Of a stretch of 64,000 nt of DNA, positions 9,277-17,202 are shown piece by piece. A program made the position numbers and the translations under genes. The notes beneath the pieces were generated by a model. The model made no database searches and was not told the origin of the DNA. It saw nothing but the letters and a program-made list of their open reading frames with translations. Each line of letters opens with the position of its first letter. Position 1 is the stretch's first letter. This stretch comes from Hyphomicrobiales bacterium (lineage in GTDB: Bacteria; Pseudomonadota; Alphaproteobacteria; Rhizobiales; Rhizobiaceae), in assembly GCA_900472485.1 (NCBI GenBank), contig UCII01000001.1, positions 590,105-654,104 of the forward strand, in the 5' to 3' direction.

Positions 9277-10278
9277 TCAGGCAGCAGCGGCTTTGCGCGC
9301 GTCGGCCAGCAGTTCGATGGTGCCAAGCCGGTGCGCACCTTCGGAAACCGGGCAGTCGATCACAAATTCTTCGATGCCGAATCCCTCGTGGAGGCGCTGC
9401 AGCTCCAGATGGACGTCGGCCGGCGTTCCTCGAATGACGCGCGGGCTTCTCTCTTCGATCCGATAATCCGTCGCGCCTGCCTGGCGAACATATTCGAGCG
9501 CCTGCTCGTGGCTGCCGACGTTGACGCTTTGTCCATCCTTGATTTGCAGGTGGAACCGGCGTGTATCGCCTAGGAGACTGTTGGCAACCGAAGCCGTTTG
9601 CGCCGTGACGACGCTGACGGCGAGCAGCGCAGTTTTGCCGCCCGCCTGCTGGTAGGCCGACAGCGACTGCGTGATCGCTTCGTCGTCACCATGGATGTGA
9701 CCCGCATAGACAAAGCCCCAGCCGAGACGAGCGGCCAATCTCGCGCTGTCGGGGCTCGCGCCGAGCAGGAAGCGGCCGGGCGGCTCATCGGGTGCTGGAA
9801 AGGCTGCAAGGTCCTCTGCTTTGCGTTCGGCGTCCTGTTCATGGCGCAGGAAACCATCCAGTTCGGCCAGCTGCGCTTCGAACGATGGCTTGCGCGAGGG
9901 GTCATATGCTTTCTGGAGAGCACCGGTCGAAAGCGGAAGCCCGCCCGGCGCCTTGCCGACTCCAAGATCGACGCGCCCCGGCGCTAGCGCCGCCAGCAGA
10001 TTGAAGTTCTCGGCAACCTTGTAGGCGCTGTAATGCTGCAGCATCACGCCTCCTGAACCTATGCGGATGCGCCTGGTATGTGCCAGCAGGTGGCCGATCA
10101 ATACTTCCGGGGAGGAGCTTGCGAGTTTTGGGGAATTATGGTGCTCGGCAACCCAGAAGCGCCGATAGCCCAATTCTTCAGCTCGTCTGGCAAGCGCCAG
10201 GCTGCGCTGCAATGCTTGCGACGCCCGCTCGGCGCAATCAATCGGGCTCTTGTCGAGAAAACTCAGGGCGTAAGACAT
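9277..10278 (-). CDS. LLM-class flavin-dependent oxidoreductase (MsnO8-like)
   Basis: Luciferase-like monooxygenase of 333 residues in the single-subunit YhbW/MsnO8 group. Diagnostic segments are YRRFWVAEHHNSPKLASSSPEVLIG near residue 40-65, RIRIGSGGVMLQHYSAYKVAENFNLL, GRVDLGVGKAPGG, and GASPDSARLAARLGWGFVYAGH. GAGGACAG precedes the ATG. It is the first gene of the leftward operon and differs in subfamily from the NtaA-like enzyme at the operon's other end, so two separate oxidation steps on an imported compound are plausible. No flavin reductase is encoded nearby; one must be supplied from elsewhere. Confidence 0.85.
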   Translation of the reverse strand: MSYALSFLDKSPIDCAERASQALQRSLALARRAEELGYRRFWVAEHHNSPKLASSSPEVLIGHLLAHTRRIRIGSGGVMLQHYSAYKVAENFNLLAALAPGRVDLGVGKAPGGLPLSTGALQKAYDPSRKPSFEAQLAELDGFLRHEQDAERKAEDLAAFPAPDEPPGRFLLGASPDSARLAARLGWGFVYAGHIHGDDEAITQSLSAYQQAGGKTALLAVSVVTAQTASVANSLLGDTRRFHLQIKDGQSVNVGSHEQALEYVRQAGATDYRIEERSPRVIRGTPADVHLELQRLHEGFGIEEFVIDCPVSEGAHRLGTIELLADARKAAAA

Positions 10279-10788
10279 CTGTCCTCGTGGGTCGTCGGCA
10301 ACATCAATTGCCTTAATCTATATTTTTAATGGATTATTAGATCGAGCAATGATGTTTCAATCGTCGGCTGCACAATGAAAGATCATGCCGTGCGAAGCGC
10401 TTCTGAAATTATACGCCCTGAGGCAGCGAAGCATTGGGTGATGGAGAGATGGCAGGGTCGATCGGTGGTCCCGATGATAGGCTGCCTCTGGATAGGCTTC
10501 AGCTATCGGCAGGAGACATTCCCTTGGCTGATATGTCGGCCATGGGAATTTTCGCCCTTCGGCAAGGATTGGCATTGGATCTGCGGCTACGGAGGCGAGT
10601 GAGATGGATTTGCCTAAACATCCCGACGATTCTCGGAACCAAAAGCGCGCGCCCGCGTAGATTTAGACGGCGAGCCTTCGTTCGGTTCTGGTGAGGAGCG
10701 AAATGCCATGAACCGCTTCAATACCCAGGAAGGGTAATTTGCTTTCCCTCCACGGCGACACGCAGAGTAACTTCGAAAGGAGGACCTG
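10279..10788. other. Non-coding stretch with operon promoter region
   Basis: About 510 bases without a convincing gene. The part next to 10278 is AT-rich (a run of A/T around 10310-10345) and must carry the promoter of the leftward monooxygenase/ABC operon, but I see no hexamer pair clear enough to annotate. Short frames around 10375-10690 lack ribosome sites and family similarity. Confidence 0.5.
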
Positions 10789-10881
10789 ATGTCGAATTAT
10801 ACGCCTCTGGTCCTGTTTTTTATCTCTGCGGGGCTGCTGGTATGCATGATCGGTATCGGCTTGGCTTCTCTTATTCAGTGA
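10789..10881 (+). CDS. 30-residue single-span membrane peptide
   Basis: A 30-codon reading frame starting MSNYTPLVLF and ending ASLIQ. It is preceded by AAAGGAGG (GGAGG at 10779-10783) five bases before the ATG, one of the best Shine-Dalgarno sites in the window. After a four-residue polar start, nearly the whole chain is one hydrophobic segment with a cysteine and glycines, as in small regulatory membrane peptides that ride on larger transporters or oxidases. It lies alone between the leftward ABC operon and the GntR gene. I do not recognise the family, and no function is assigned. Confidence rests on the ribosome site and clean transmembrane profile, not on homology. Confidence 0.55.
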   Translation: MSNYTPLVLFFISAGLLVCMIGIGLASLIQ

Positions 10882-11204
10882 AAATACCCCGGATGGCCCT
10901 CGGGATGAGCAAAATCCGGTAATCGGAGCCGAAGAGGTTCAGCTGAGCTATTGAAGCAGGAATCCGGGATATGCGCGGCGCCACTGGCTGTTAGGCGAAT
11001 TGCGGGCCCGATCAGAGACATCGGATTTTTCTGGACGTATCGAAAGCGTGTTATGGATATTTACGTCAATGCTTCTAAGCATGGTGAGTAAGGCAATCGA
11101 ATTTTCCATCAGATATCCGGGCCGCTTTGGAATTGCTGCACTTCTATTGTTAGCAAGGAGCCCTCCGTAGAAGTTGCAGCCTCGGACGCGAAACATGGGA
11201 CGAC
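10882..11204. other. Non-coding stretch upstream of the GntR gene
   Basis: About 320 bases, holding a degenerate copy of the 22-bp operator (11141-11162, listed separately) and presumably the promoter of the GntR gene. No gene with a ribosome site is seen. Confidence 0.5.
11141..11162. promoter_or_regulatory. Candidate GntR operator, degenerate copy
   Basis: The core TCTATTGTTAGCAA (11143-11156) matches the perfect palindrome upstream of the uxaA-type gene at 13 of 14 positions; the right half-site is poorly kept. It lies about 45-60 bases upstream of the GntR start, a normal position for autoregulation. Basis: sequence comparison within the window only. Confidence 0.5.
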
Positions 11205-12200
11205 ATGGGCACATCACGGTTAGGGAACGGCGGTCCGCGCAAAATCAGTCTCTATGAGGAGCTCTTTGGGCGGCTGAAGGCTGAGATTCGCGATGGGGCA
11301 GTGCCCGAGGGCGCAGTGCTGACCGAGGCTGCCCTTGCGGACCTGATAGATAGCAGCCGGGCGCCGGTACGCCAGGCGCTGCAGCTCCTCTTCGAGGATG
11401 GATTGATCACACGGTTTGACGGTCGCGGTTTTATTGTCGGCAAGACGGGGACTCTTCCGAAGCGGATCAAACTTGCGGACTATCTTGGCAAATTGTTCGC
11501 CGAGGATGACGACAGGCCAATCTTCGCCTGGCAGGCGCTCTATGAAGATGTCGAAAGCATCGTTGTCTATCGCTCCTTCTTCGGCCGTTATCGCATCAAT
11601 GAAAACGAGCTCGCACGGCATTTCGGCGTTGGGCGCGGGGTAGCACGCGATGTGCTGCTGAAACTCGAAACGCTCGGCATCACGGAGAAGGACGATAATT
11701 TCCGCTGGTCGATCGTCCCGCTCGACTGCCAGCGCATCCGCGACCTCTACGAGGTGCGCGAGCAGATCGAGCCGGCGGCACTTGCAGGCGCCCTGGGCGG
11801 ACTTTCGAACGAACATGTCGATAGCATGCTTTCGCACCTAGCGCTGGCTCTCGCGGATTACCCCAATGTATCGGCAGCGACCATGTACGAGCTGGAGCTG
11901 GACCTTCATCTGCGCAGCCTTCAGGCTTGCCCGAACAAGGAGTTCCTGAGCATCCTGAAGCGGACGCATTGCATCCTGACCCTCAGCAAGCACATCGTCG
12001 GCAGCCGCATCAAGAGGCCGGAATACGAGCCCTTCCTCTCCGAGCATATCGATGTCTTCAAGATGGTGCAAAAGCGCGATGAGGAGGGATTGCAAAAGGC
12101 GATGCGCGATCACATCAGCAATTCGCAGCCCAATGTGCAGGCGCGTGCCGCTTATATCCGCGAGCACTATCAGCCGGACGAATACAGTTTCATCCTCTAA
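11205..12200 (+). CDS. GntR-family regulator with two winged-helix domains (FadR/FCD type)
   Basis: DNA-binding repressor or activator of 331 residues. Residues about 13-80 are a GntR winged helix (ISLYEELFGRLKAEIRDG, then SRAPVRQALQLLFEDGLITR). Residues about 100-165 form a second GntR-like winged helix (NENELARHFGVGRGVARD, VLLKLETLGITEK). The C-terminal part (from YEVREQIEPAALAGAL) is an FCD ligand-binding domain. Ordinary family members have one winged helix and about 220-250 residues, so the extra domain explains the length. The gene converges on the altronate-dehydratase-family gene, ending 12 bp from its stop, and both have a related palindromic site upstream, so it probably controls that gene and itself. 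Ligand likely a sugar acid; this is inferred from context. Confidence 0.85.
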   Translation: MGTSRLGNGGPRKISLYEELFGRLKAEIRDGAVPEGAVLTEAALADLIDSSRAPVRQALQLLFEDGLITRFDGRGFIVGKTGTLPKRIKLADYLGKLFAEDDDRPIFAWQALYEDVESIVVYRSFFGRYRINENELARHFGVGRGVARDVLLKLETLGITEKDDNFRWSIVPLDCQRIRDLYEVREQIEPAALAGALGGLSNEHVDSMLSHLALALADYPNVSAATMYELELDLHLRSLQACPNKEFLSILKRTHCILTLSKHIVGSRIKRPEYEPFLSEHIDVFKMVQKRDEEGLQKAMRDHISNSQPNVQARAAYIREHYQPDEYSFIL

Positions 12201-12212
12201 TGCGGAACGGCA

Positions 12213-13742
12213 TCAGGTGATGGCGCCGACCTGCCAGGGGACGAATTCATTGTCGCCATAGTCGAAGGTCTCGCTCAGTGTCTTCTTGCCGGAGGCGACA
12301 GCGATGATTTCCTCGAAGATACGTTCGCCCGCCGCCTCGATCGTGTCGTCGCCACTAACGATGTCGCCACAGTTGATGTCCATATCCTCGCGCATATGGT
12401 TGTACATCTCGGTATTGGTGGCGATCTTGACGCAGGGTGCCGGCTTGAAGCCGGAGACGGAGCCTCGTCCCGTCGTGAAGCAGATCACATTGCAGCCGCC
12501 GGCGACCTGGCCGGTGACGGCAACGGGATCATAGCCGGGCGTGTCCATGAAGACGAAACCGGGTTCATCGACGATCTCAGAATATTCGTAGACGGCCTTC
12601 AGCGGCATGGAGCCGCCCTTGGCGACGGCCCCAAGCGACTTCTCGAGGATCGTTGTCAATCCGCCGAGCTTGTTGCCATAGGAGGGGTTGTTGTTGAGCT
12701 CCGCACCGTTGCGGCGGGTATAGTCGCGCCACCAGTCGATCCGGGAGAGCAGCTTTTCGGCGACCGCGGGCGTGACCGCTCTGCGCGTCAGCAGATGTTC
12801 CGCGCCATAGATCTCCGGCGTTTCCGCCAGAACCGAGGTGCCGCCATTTCGCACGAGGAGATCGGAGGCATAGCCGAGCGCCGGATTGGCCGAAATGCCT
12901 GAATAGCCATCGGAGCCGCCGCATTCCAGGGCGAGCTTGACGCCCGAAAGCGGCTGGACGGTGCGCGTGGCGGAATTGACCTCCGGCAGCATGTCCTTGA
13001 TCATCTCCGACGCGGCGGCGATCGTCTTACGGGTGCCGCCGAGATCCTGGATCGTCATGGTGCGCAGCCGGTTTCCTTCCTCCAGCTTGTAATGCTCCAG
13101 GATGGGCGCGATCTGATTGGTTTCGCAGCCAAGCCCGATCATCAGGATGCCGCCGAAATTCGGATGCCGCGCATAGCCCTGAAGAGTACGGGCCAGATAG
13201 CGGTAGCCCTCTGACTGAGTGTTGATGGCACAGCCGCCGCCGTGAGTGAGCGCCACGACACCATCGACATTGTCGAAACCCTCAAGCCCGCCGGCGCGAT
13301 TAAAATGTTCGGCGATATATTTCGAGACGGTTGCCGAGCAATTGACCGTCGTGATGATGCCGATGAAATTGCGCGTGCCGACACCGCCGGCGCCGCGGTC
13401 GAAACCCATGAAGGTCCGACAGTCCTCTTGCGGCAACATACCGGTTTCTTCGATATCAACGCTGAACTGATAGGGATGATCGGATTCGATCACCGCCAGG
13501 TTCTGCAGATGGACATGGCCGCCGGCCGGAATGAATTGTGTCGCGACGCCGATCGGCTGGCCGAATTTGCGGATCTCCTGGCCTGACTGGATGTCGCGAA
13601 CCGCCACCTTGTGGCCGCGCGGGATCTGGTCTGCGGTAATCAAGCCGTCGATGCCGGTCGGGCTGCCGGCGCGGATCATCGCGCGAGCGACCGCAACATC
13701 GTCGATTGGGTTGAGCAGGATGACAGGCGAAACGGCGGACAT
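12213..13742 (-). CDS. uxaA: Altronate dehydratase family (UxaA/GarD-type) sugar-acid dehydratase
   Basis: Cytoplasmic iron-dependent dehydratase of 509 residues that removes water from an aldonate/aldarate, giving a 2-keto-3-deoxy sugar acid. The N-terminal SAF domain occupies about residues 10-85 (IPRGHKVAVRDIQSGQEIRKFG), followed by the catalytic part: GVGTRNFIGIITTVNCSATV, LTHGGGCAINTQSEGY, ILMIGLGCETNQ, LALECGGSDGYSGISANPALG, GAEHLLTRRA and NPSYGNKLGGLTTI. These match UxaA more closely than galactarate dehydratase, but exact substrate (altronate, galactarate or another acid) cannot be fixed. A perfect palindrome lies just upstream. A lactonase and a sugar ABC importer follow within 8 kb, consistent with a sugar-acid pathway. 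Confidence 0.88.
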   Translation of the reverse strand: MSAVSPVILLNPIDDVAVARAMIRAGSPTGIDGLITADQIPRGHKVAVRDIQSGQEIRKFGQPIGVATQFIPAGGHVHLQNLAVIESDHPYQFSVDIEETGMLPQEDCRTFMGFDRGAGGVGTRNFIGIITTVNCSATVSKYIAEHFNRAGGLEGFDNVDGVVALTHGGGCAINTQSEGYRYLARTLQGYARHPNFGGILMIGLGCETNQIAPILEHYKLEEGNRLRTMTIQDLGGTRKTIAAASEMIKDMLPEVNSATRTVQPLSGVKLALECGGSDGYSGISANPALGYASDLLVRNGGTSVLAETPEIYGAEHLLTRRAVTPAVAEKLLSRIDWWRDYTRRNGAELNNNPSYGNKLGGLTTILEKSLGAVAKGGSMPLKAVYEYSEIVDEPGFVFMDTPGYDPVAVTGQVAGGCNVICFTTGRGSVSGFKPAPCVKIATNTEMYNHMREDMDINCGDIVSGDDTIEAAGERIFEEIIAVASGKKTLSETFDYGDNEFVPWQVGAIT

Positions 13743-13767
13743 GGGAAGTTCCGTATGGTTGGATTAA

Positions 13768-13789
13768 TGTCTATTGCTAGCAATAGACA
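13768..13789. promoter_or_regulatory. Perfect 22-bp palindromic operator upstream of uxaA
   Basis: TGTCTATTGCT followed by its exact reverse complement, 22 bp with no mismatch, centred about 36 bp upstream of the uxaA-type start codon. GntR-family regulators bind short palindromes of this kind. A degenerate copy lies before the GntR gene at 11141-11162. Confidence 0.7.
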
Positions 13790-13842
13790 ATTATTCGAGG
13801 GAAGACGTCAAGCAAGATCGACGGAGCGGGCAGGGCTTGCTT

Positions 13843-14574
13843 TCAGTCGCGGGGTTGGCGCGCCAGCCAGGCGGAAAGATCGGCTTCCGCACGTTCGAGC
13901 GCGCTATGGTTGAGCAGTTTTCTTAAGAGCGCCACGGCGACCGCGCGCGCTCTCAGATTGAAACGGCCATCATCATCCTGACCGCCGAGCGGCTGATAGA
14001 CGCCGAGCTTCACATAGAGCTGCTGCAATCGGTTCTGGACGCTGCGGACCGAAAGATTGCGCCTGTGGGCGATCGCACGATCGGTCAGCCCAAGTGCGAT
14101 ATCGATCAGGATCTCGTATTCGGCCTCGGTGAATCCGTTGACATTGCCGAGGCTCTTTTGCTGCATGCCGCGCACTTCGCGGTCAATCACGCACTGGCTT
14201 TCGATGAAGATGCTGCGAAGCGCCAGCTTCAGGCGGTCGTCCGAGGCCGATTTTAGGACATAGCCATAGACGGCGCCGGCAGGCACGATGCGCGAAACGC
14301 CCCGAACATAGGCTTCGTCCGAATAGTTCGACCAGAACAGGATGCGCGTCTCCGGTCGCTCCTTCCAGATCGTGCGGGCCGCCTCGATGCCATTGCGCTG
14401 GCTCATCTGCAGATCCATGACAATATGGGCGGACTTCAAATCGCGCGCCAGCCGTTCGCCGGTATTGCCGTTTTCTGCCTCCAGCACGCCATCGCATTCG
14501 GGAAGTGCAGCGCGGATCGCCTCATTGAGATAGGAGCGATGGAGCGGGTCGTCCTCGATGATCAGAACCTTCAT
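13843..14574 (-). CDS. NarL/LuxR-family response regulator
   Basis: Two-domain regulator of 243 residues. The receiver domain covers residues 1-120 with the acidic pair at IIEDD and the phosphoacceptor aspartate in HIVMDLQMSQRNG; the conserved lysine is in YGYVLKSAS. The C-terminal LuxR-type helix-turn-helix includes NGFTEAEYEILIDIALGL and NLSVRSVQNRLQQLYVKLGV. The long linker between recognition helix and C-terminus and an extra tail of about 40 residues (from NLRARAVAVALL) are unusual. Its start overlaps the kinase stop by ATGA, so the two are made together. It probably regulates the divergent sugar ABC genes. Confidence 0.9.
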   Translation of the reverse strand: MKVLIIEDDPLHRSYLNEAIRAALPECDGVLEAENGNTGERLARDLKSAHIVMDLQMSQRNGIEAARTIWKERPETRILFWSNYSDEAYVRGVSRIVPAGAVYGYVLKSASDDRLKLALRSIFIESQCVIDREVRGMQQKSLGNVNGFTEAEYEILIDIALGLTDRAIAHRRNLSVRSVQNRLQQLYVKLGVYQPLGGQDDDGRFNLRARAVAVALLRKLLNHSALERAEADLSAWLARQPRD

Positions 14575-15809
14575 GCGGCAGCTCCTCCAGCCGTTTGCGC
14601 GATGGCAGGCAGGCTGACACTGACAATCGTTCCACCGGACGCCGCAGGGGCCTTGATCGCGAAGCGCGCTGAAATCAGGCGCGCTCGCGTGCGCATGTTT
14701 TCGATACCGCCGCCAGATAATCTGCGGGTGTTTCCCAGTCCGACACCGTCATCGACGACATCAATGGTGACCGCACCCTCGGCCGCTTTCAGATGAACCG
14801 CGAGGCTCTCAGCCTGAGCGTGGCGAATGGCGTTATTGATAGCCTCCTGCGCGATGCGGAACAGAGCGATGGACACCGACTGTTCAAGGCAGTCGATCGC
14901 GCCGCCAGTCTCGTCGTTCAGTGTCCAAGTCAAAGTCGCGCCGCTCTCCTGGATTGACCGTTCGAGATGGTTTTCGATCGCCTGCGCGAAGCCGAACAGT
15001 TGAAGGACGGAAGGCTTGGCCTCTTCGATGATCTGGCGAAGATCGTGCATGCTGTGCTGCAAACCGCGAAAGAGCGGCTCAAGTGCCTCGCCCGTGACAT
15101 CGGGCTGTCGGGCAAGCCGTTCCAGCCGCCGGGAGAGGCGGGTCAGATCGGCGAGAATTTGGTCGTGCAGGTCCATGCCGATGCGCTGACGCTCCGCTTC
15201 CAGCGCTTCGGTCAGCTTCAGAGCGCCGAGACGAAGCCCCTCCTCGCGGGCGCGGGCCTCGGCTTCCACGATTGCCGAGCGTTTAGCCTGGTCGGCCGCG
15301 CGGATAGCGAAAAAATGGGGTGCTAGCAGATCGGCAATCACGCGAGCGCTTTCGACGTGCTGCATGGTGTAGAAGCTGGTCTGATGGCTTGAGCAGGAAA
15401 GCGCGCCGATGACATGACCCTGTACTTTCAGCGGCACGTGCAGACGGCTATGCAGCGATTGATGAAAGATCGGATGCGAGAAAGCGCCCTGAAAATGGAA
15501 TTGCGGATCGTTCCAGGCATCGTCGGTTAAGAGGTAGTCTGTCTCGCCCCAGAGAAGCGTGCGGATGGGGCTGTTGCTCACGGGTGCGGGAAAGCGGCGA
15601 CCCCAATCCGTTTCCAGTCCGCTTTCATAGGCGGTATGAAATTGCTCGTCCGTCAGGATGATGCAGACGTCGAGATGGTCATGCGGGATGACATGGCTGA
15701 TTTCGGCGGCGACCGCCTGGATGACCGAGTGAAAGTCGAGTTGGCCGGCAAGAAGCCTTGATATGTTGAGATAGTGGTCGAAGACCGATTGCGGCGCTAG
15801 ATCGCGCAA
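14571..15809 (-). CDS. GAF-domain sensor histidine kinase (NarX/DegS-type)
   Basis: Soluble-looking sensor kinase, 412 residues. The N-terminal half is a GAF domain (about residues 30-170; HVPLKVQGHVIGALSCSS). The dimerisation/phosphoacceptor region has the HisKA_3 pattern ERQRIGMDLHDQILADL with the histidine in LHD. The ATPase has ALFRIAQEAINNAIRHAQA and DDGVGLGN, then GGGIENMRTRARLI. No membrane spans are seen, so the signal is probably cytoplasmic. I place the start at the TTG at 15809 because GGGAGGG (15816-15822) sits six bases upstream; a TTG at 15866 has no such site. The gene is divergent from a sugar ABC operon and coupled to its response regulator. Confidence 0.85.
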   Translation of the reverse strand: MRDLAPQSVFDHYLNISRLLAGQLDFHSVIQAVAAEISHVIPHDHLDVCIILTDEQFHTAYESGLETDWGRRFPAPVSNSPIRTLLWGETDYLLTDDAWNDPQFHFQGAFSHPIFHQSLHSRLHVPLKVQGHVIGALSCSSHQTSFYTMQHVESARVIADLLAPHFFAIRAADQAKRSAIVEAEARAREEGLRLGALKLTEALEAERQRIGMDLHDQILADLTRLSRRLERLARQPDVTGEALEPLFRGLQHSMHDLRQIIEEAKPSVLQLFGFAQAIENHLERSIQESGATLTWTLNDETGGAIDCLEQSVSIALFRIAQEAINNAIRHAQAESLAVHLKAAEGAVTIDVVDDGVGLGNTRRLSGGGIENMRTRARLISARFAIKAPAASGGTIVSVSLPAIAQTAGGAAA

Positions 15810-15904
15810 GACACGCCCTCCCAGGCAATGCGTCGACCTATGCTCCTCCGGCCGCGCAGCATGCAAATTTCGGACGCTATTAAGCGCCGATCCGAGCGAT
15901 CCGT

Positions 15905-15943
15905 CTTGCGGATTTGCGCATTTTTTCTGCGGGATCCCGCAAG
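15905..15943. promoter_or_regulatory. Inverted repeats between kinase and sugar ABC operon
   Basis: A perfect 14-bp palindrome, TGCGGGATCCCGCA (15928-15941), overlaps a wider inverted pair CTTGCGG (15905-15911)/CCGCAAG (15937-15943). It lies in the 296-bp divergent gap between the kinase gene and the binding-protein gene, a natural place for the response regulator to bind. Function inferred from position. Confidence 0.4.
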
Positions 15944-16105
15944 GTCTCGCCCTTTAAGCGCCTGTACAAGCGTCACAATCTCGGACATCCTGTTTCTACT
16001 GACAGGGCAACCTTCAGTGCAAATATTATTTTCGATCGTTCGTTGAGGAGCGCGTTCGAAAATCTTGGCCTGGAAGATGAAGTACAGGCGCTTTGGGAGG
16101 AAAAA

Positions 16106-17122
16106 ATGAATATTGCCAAGATGCTTATGGCGTCCGCCGTCATCGCTTGCGTTGCCGCGCCGGGTGCTGCCGTTGCCGATACGTCATCCAAGAAAATTGC
16201 CTTGTCGAACAATTATGCCGGCAATTCCTGGCGCCAGGCCATGTTGACGAGCTGGCAGAAGGTCACCGGCGAAGCGGTCAAGACGGGTGTCGTTGCCGCC
16301 GCTGATCCGTTCACGACGGCTGAAAACCAGGCAACCGAGCAGGCTGCCCAAATCCAGAACATGATCCTGCAGGGCTATGATGCGATCGTCATCGATGCTG
16401 CATCGCCGACGGCGCTGAACGGCGCCATCAAGGAAGCCTGCGATGCCAAGATCGTCGTTGTCTCCTTCGACGGCATCGTCACCGAACCTTGCGCCTGGCG
16501 TATCGCCGTCGACTTCAAGGGCATGGGCGCAAGCCAGATCGAATATCTCGCCAAGAAAATGCCGAAGGGCGGCAACGTACTCGAAATCCGCGGGCTTGCC
16601 GGCGTCTCCGTCGATGACGAGATCTCGGCGGGTATCCACGAGGCTGCCGCTAAATATCCGCAGTTCAAGATCGTCGGTTCTGTTCACGGCGACTGGGCTC
16701 AGGATGTCGCCCAGCGTGCGGTTGCCGGCATTCTCCCCAGCCTTCCCGATATTGCCGCGGTCGTGACCCAGGGCGGTGACGGTTATGGTGCCGCCCAGGC
16801 CTTTGCCGCCGCCAAGCGTCCGATGCCGACCATCGTCATGGGCAACCGCCAGGATGAGCTTGCCTGGTGGAAGAAGGAGAAGGATGCCAGCGGCTACGAG
16901 ACCATGTCCGTCTCGATTGCCCCCGGTGTGTCCACGCTCGCCTTCTGGGTCGCCCAGCAGATCCTGGATGGCCAAGAGGTGAAGAAGGACTTGGTCGTTC
17001 CGTTCCTGCGCATCGATCAGGACAATCTCGAAACCAACCTTGCCTCTACGCAGGCAGGCGGTGTCGCGAATGTCGAATATACGCTCGACGACGCCAAGAA
17101 GGTCATCGCTGCGGCGAAGTAA
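16106..17122 (+). CDS. Sugar ABC importer, periplasmic binding protein (RbsB-like)
   Basis: Secreted sugar-binding protein of 338 residues (Peripla_BP_4 family). Signal peptide is residues 1-24 (MNIAKMLMASAVIACVAAPG, cleavage near AVADT). The mature part has the family flow KIALSNNYAGNSWRQAML, MILQGYDAIVIDAASPTALN, VVSFDGIVTEPCAWRIAVDF, VVTQGGDGYGAAQAFAAA and TIVMGNRQDELAWWKKE. GGGAGG at 16095-16100, five bases before the ATG, fixes this start; the longer open frame to 15914 is not needed. First gene of a four-gene import operon; a GC-rich stem-loop follows it. Ligand unknown, but the downstream lactonase suggests a sugar or sugar lactone. Confidence 0.92.
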   Translation: MNIAKMLMASAVIACVAAPGAAVADTSSKKIALSNNYAGNSWRQAMLTSWQKVTGEAVKTGVVAAADPFTTAENQATEQAAQIQNMILQGYDAIVIDAASPTALNGAIKEACDAKIVVVSFDGIVTEPCAWRIAVDFKGMGASQIEYLAKKMPKGGNVLEIRGLAGVSVDDEISAGIHEAAAKYPQFKIVGSVHGDWAQDVAQRAVAGILPSLPDIAAVVTQGGDGYGAAQAFAAAKRPMPTIVMGNRQDELAWWKKEKDASGYETMSVSIAPGVSTLAFWVAQQILDGQEVKKDLVVPFLRIDQDNLETNLASTQAGGVANVEYTLDDAKKVIAAAK

Positions 17123-17147
17123 CCGATATCTGCAGACCGTAGAAACT

Positions 17148-17173
17148 GGCGCCGCCGATAAAAAGGCGGCGCC
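17148..17173 (+). promoter_or_regulatory. Perfect GC stem-loop between binding protein and ATPase genes
   Basis: GGCGCCGCC (17148-17156) and its exact complement GGCGGCGCC (17165-17173) enclose the loop GATAAAAA. No U-tract follows. In this position such hairpins are known to stabilise binding-protein mRNA and lower expression of the downstream ATPase and permeases; here that is inferred. Its right arm would also cover the only ribosome-like sequence before the alternative ATPase start at 17179. Confidence 0.6.
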
Positions 17174-17202
17174 TGCCGATGCAACGCCCGACCGGACGAT
17201 CC

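Noticed and set aside
10375..10694. Overlapping short frames between the ABC operon and the membrane peptide
   Set aside because: No ribosome sites, Trp/Arg-rich composition, no family signal.
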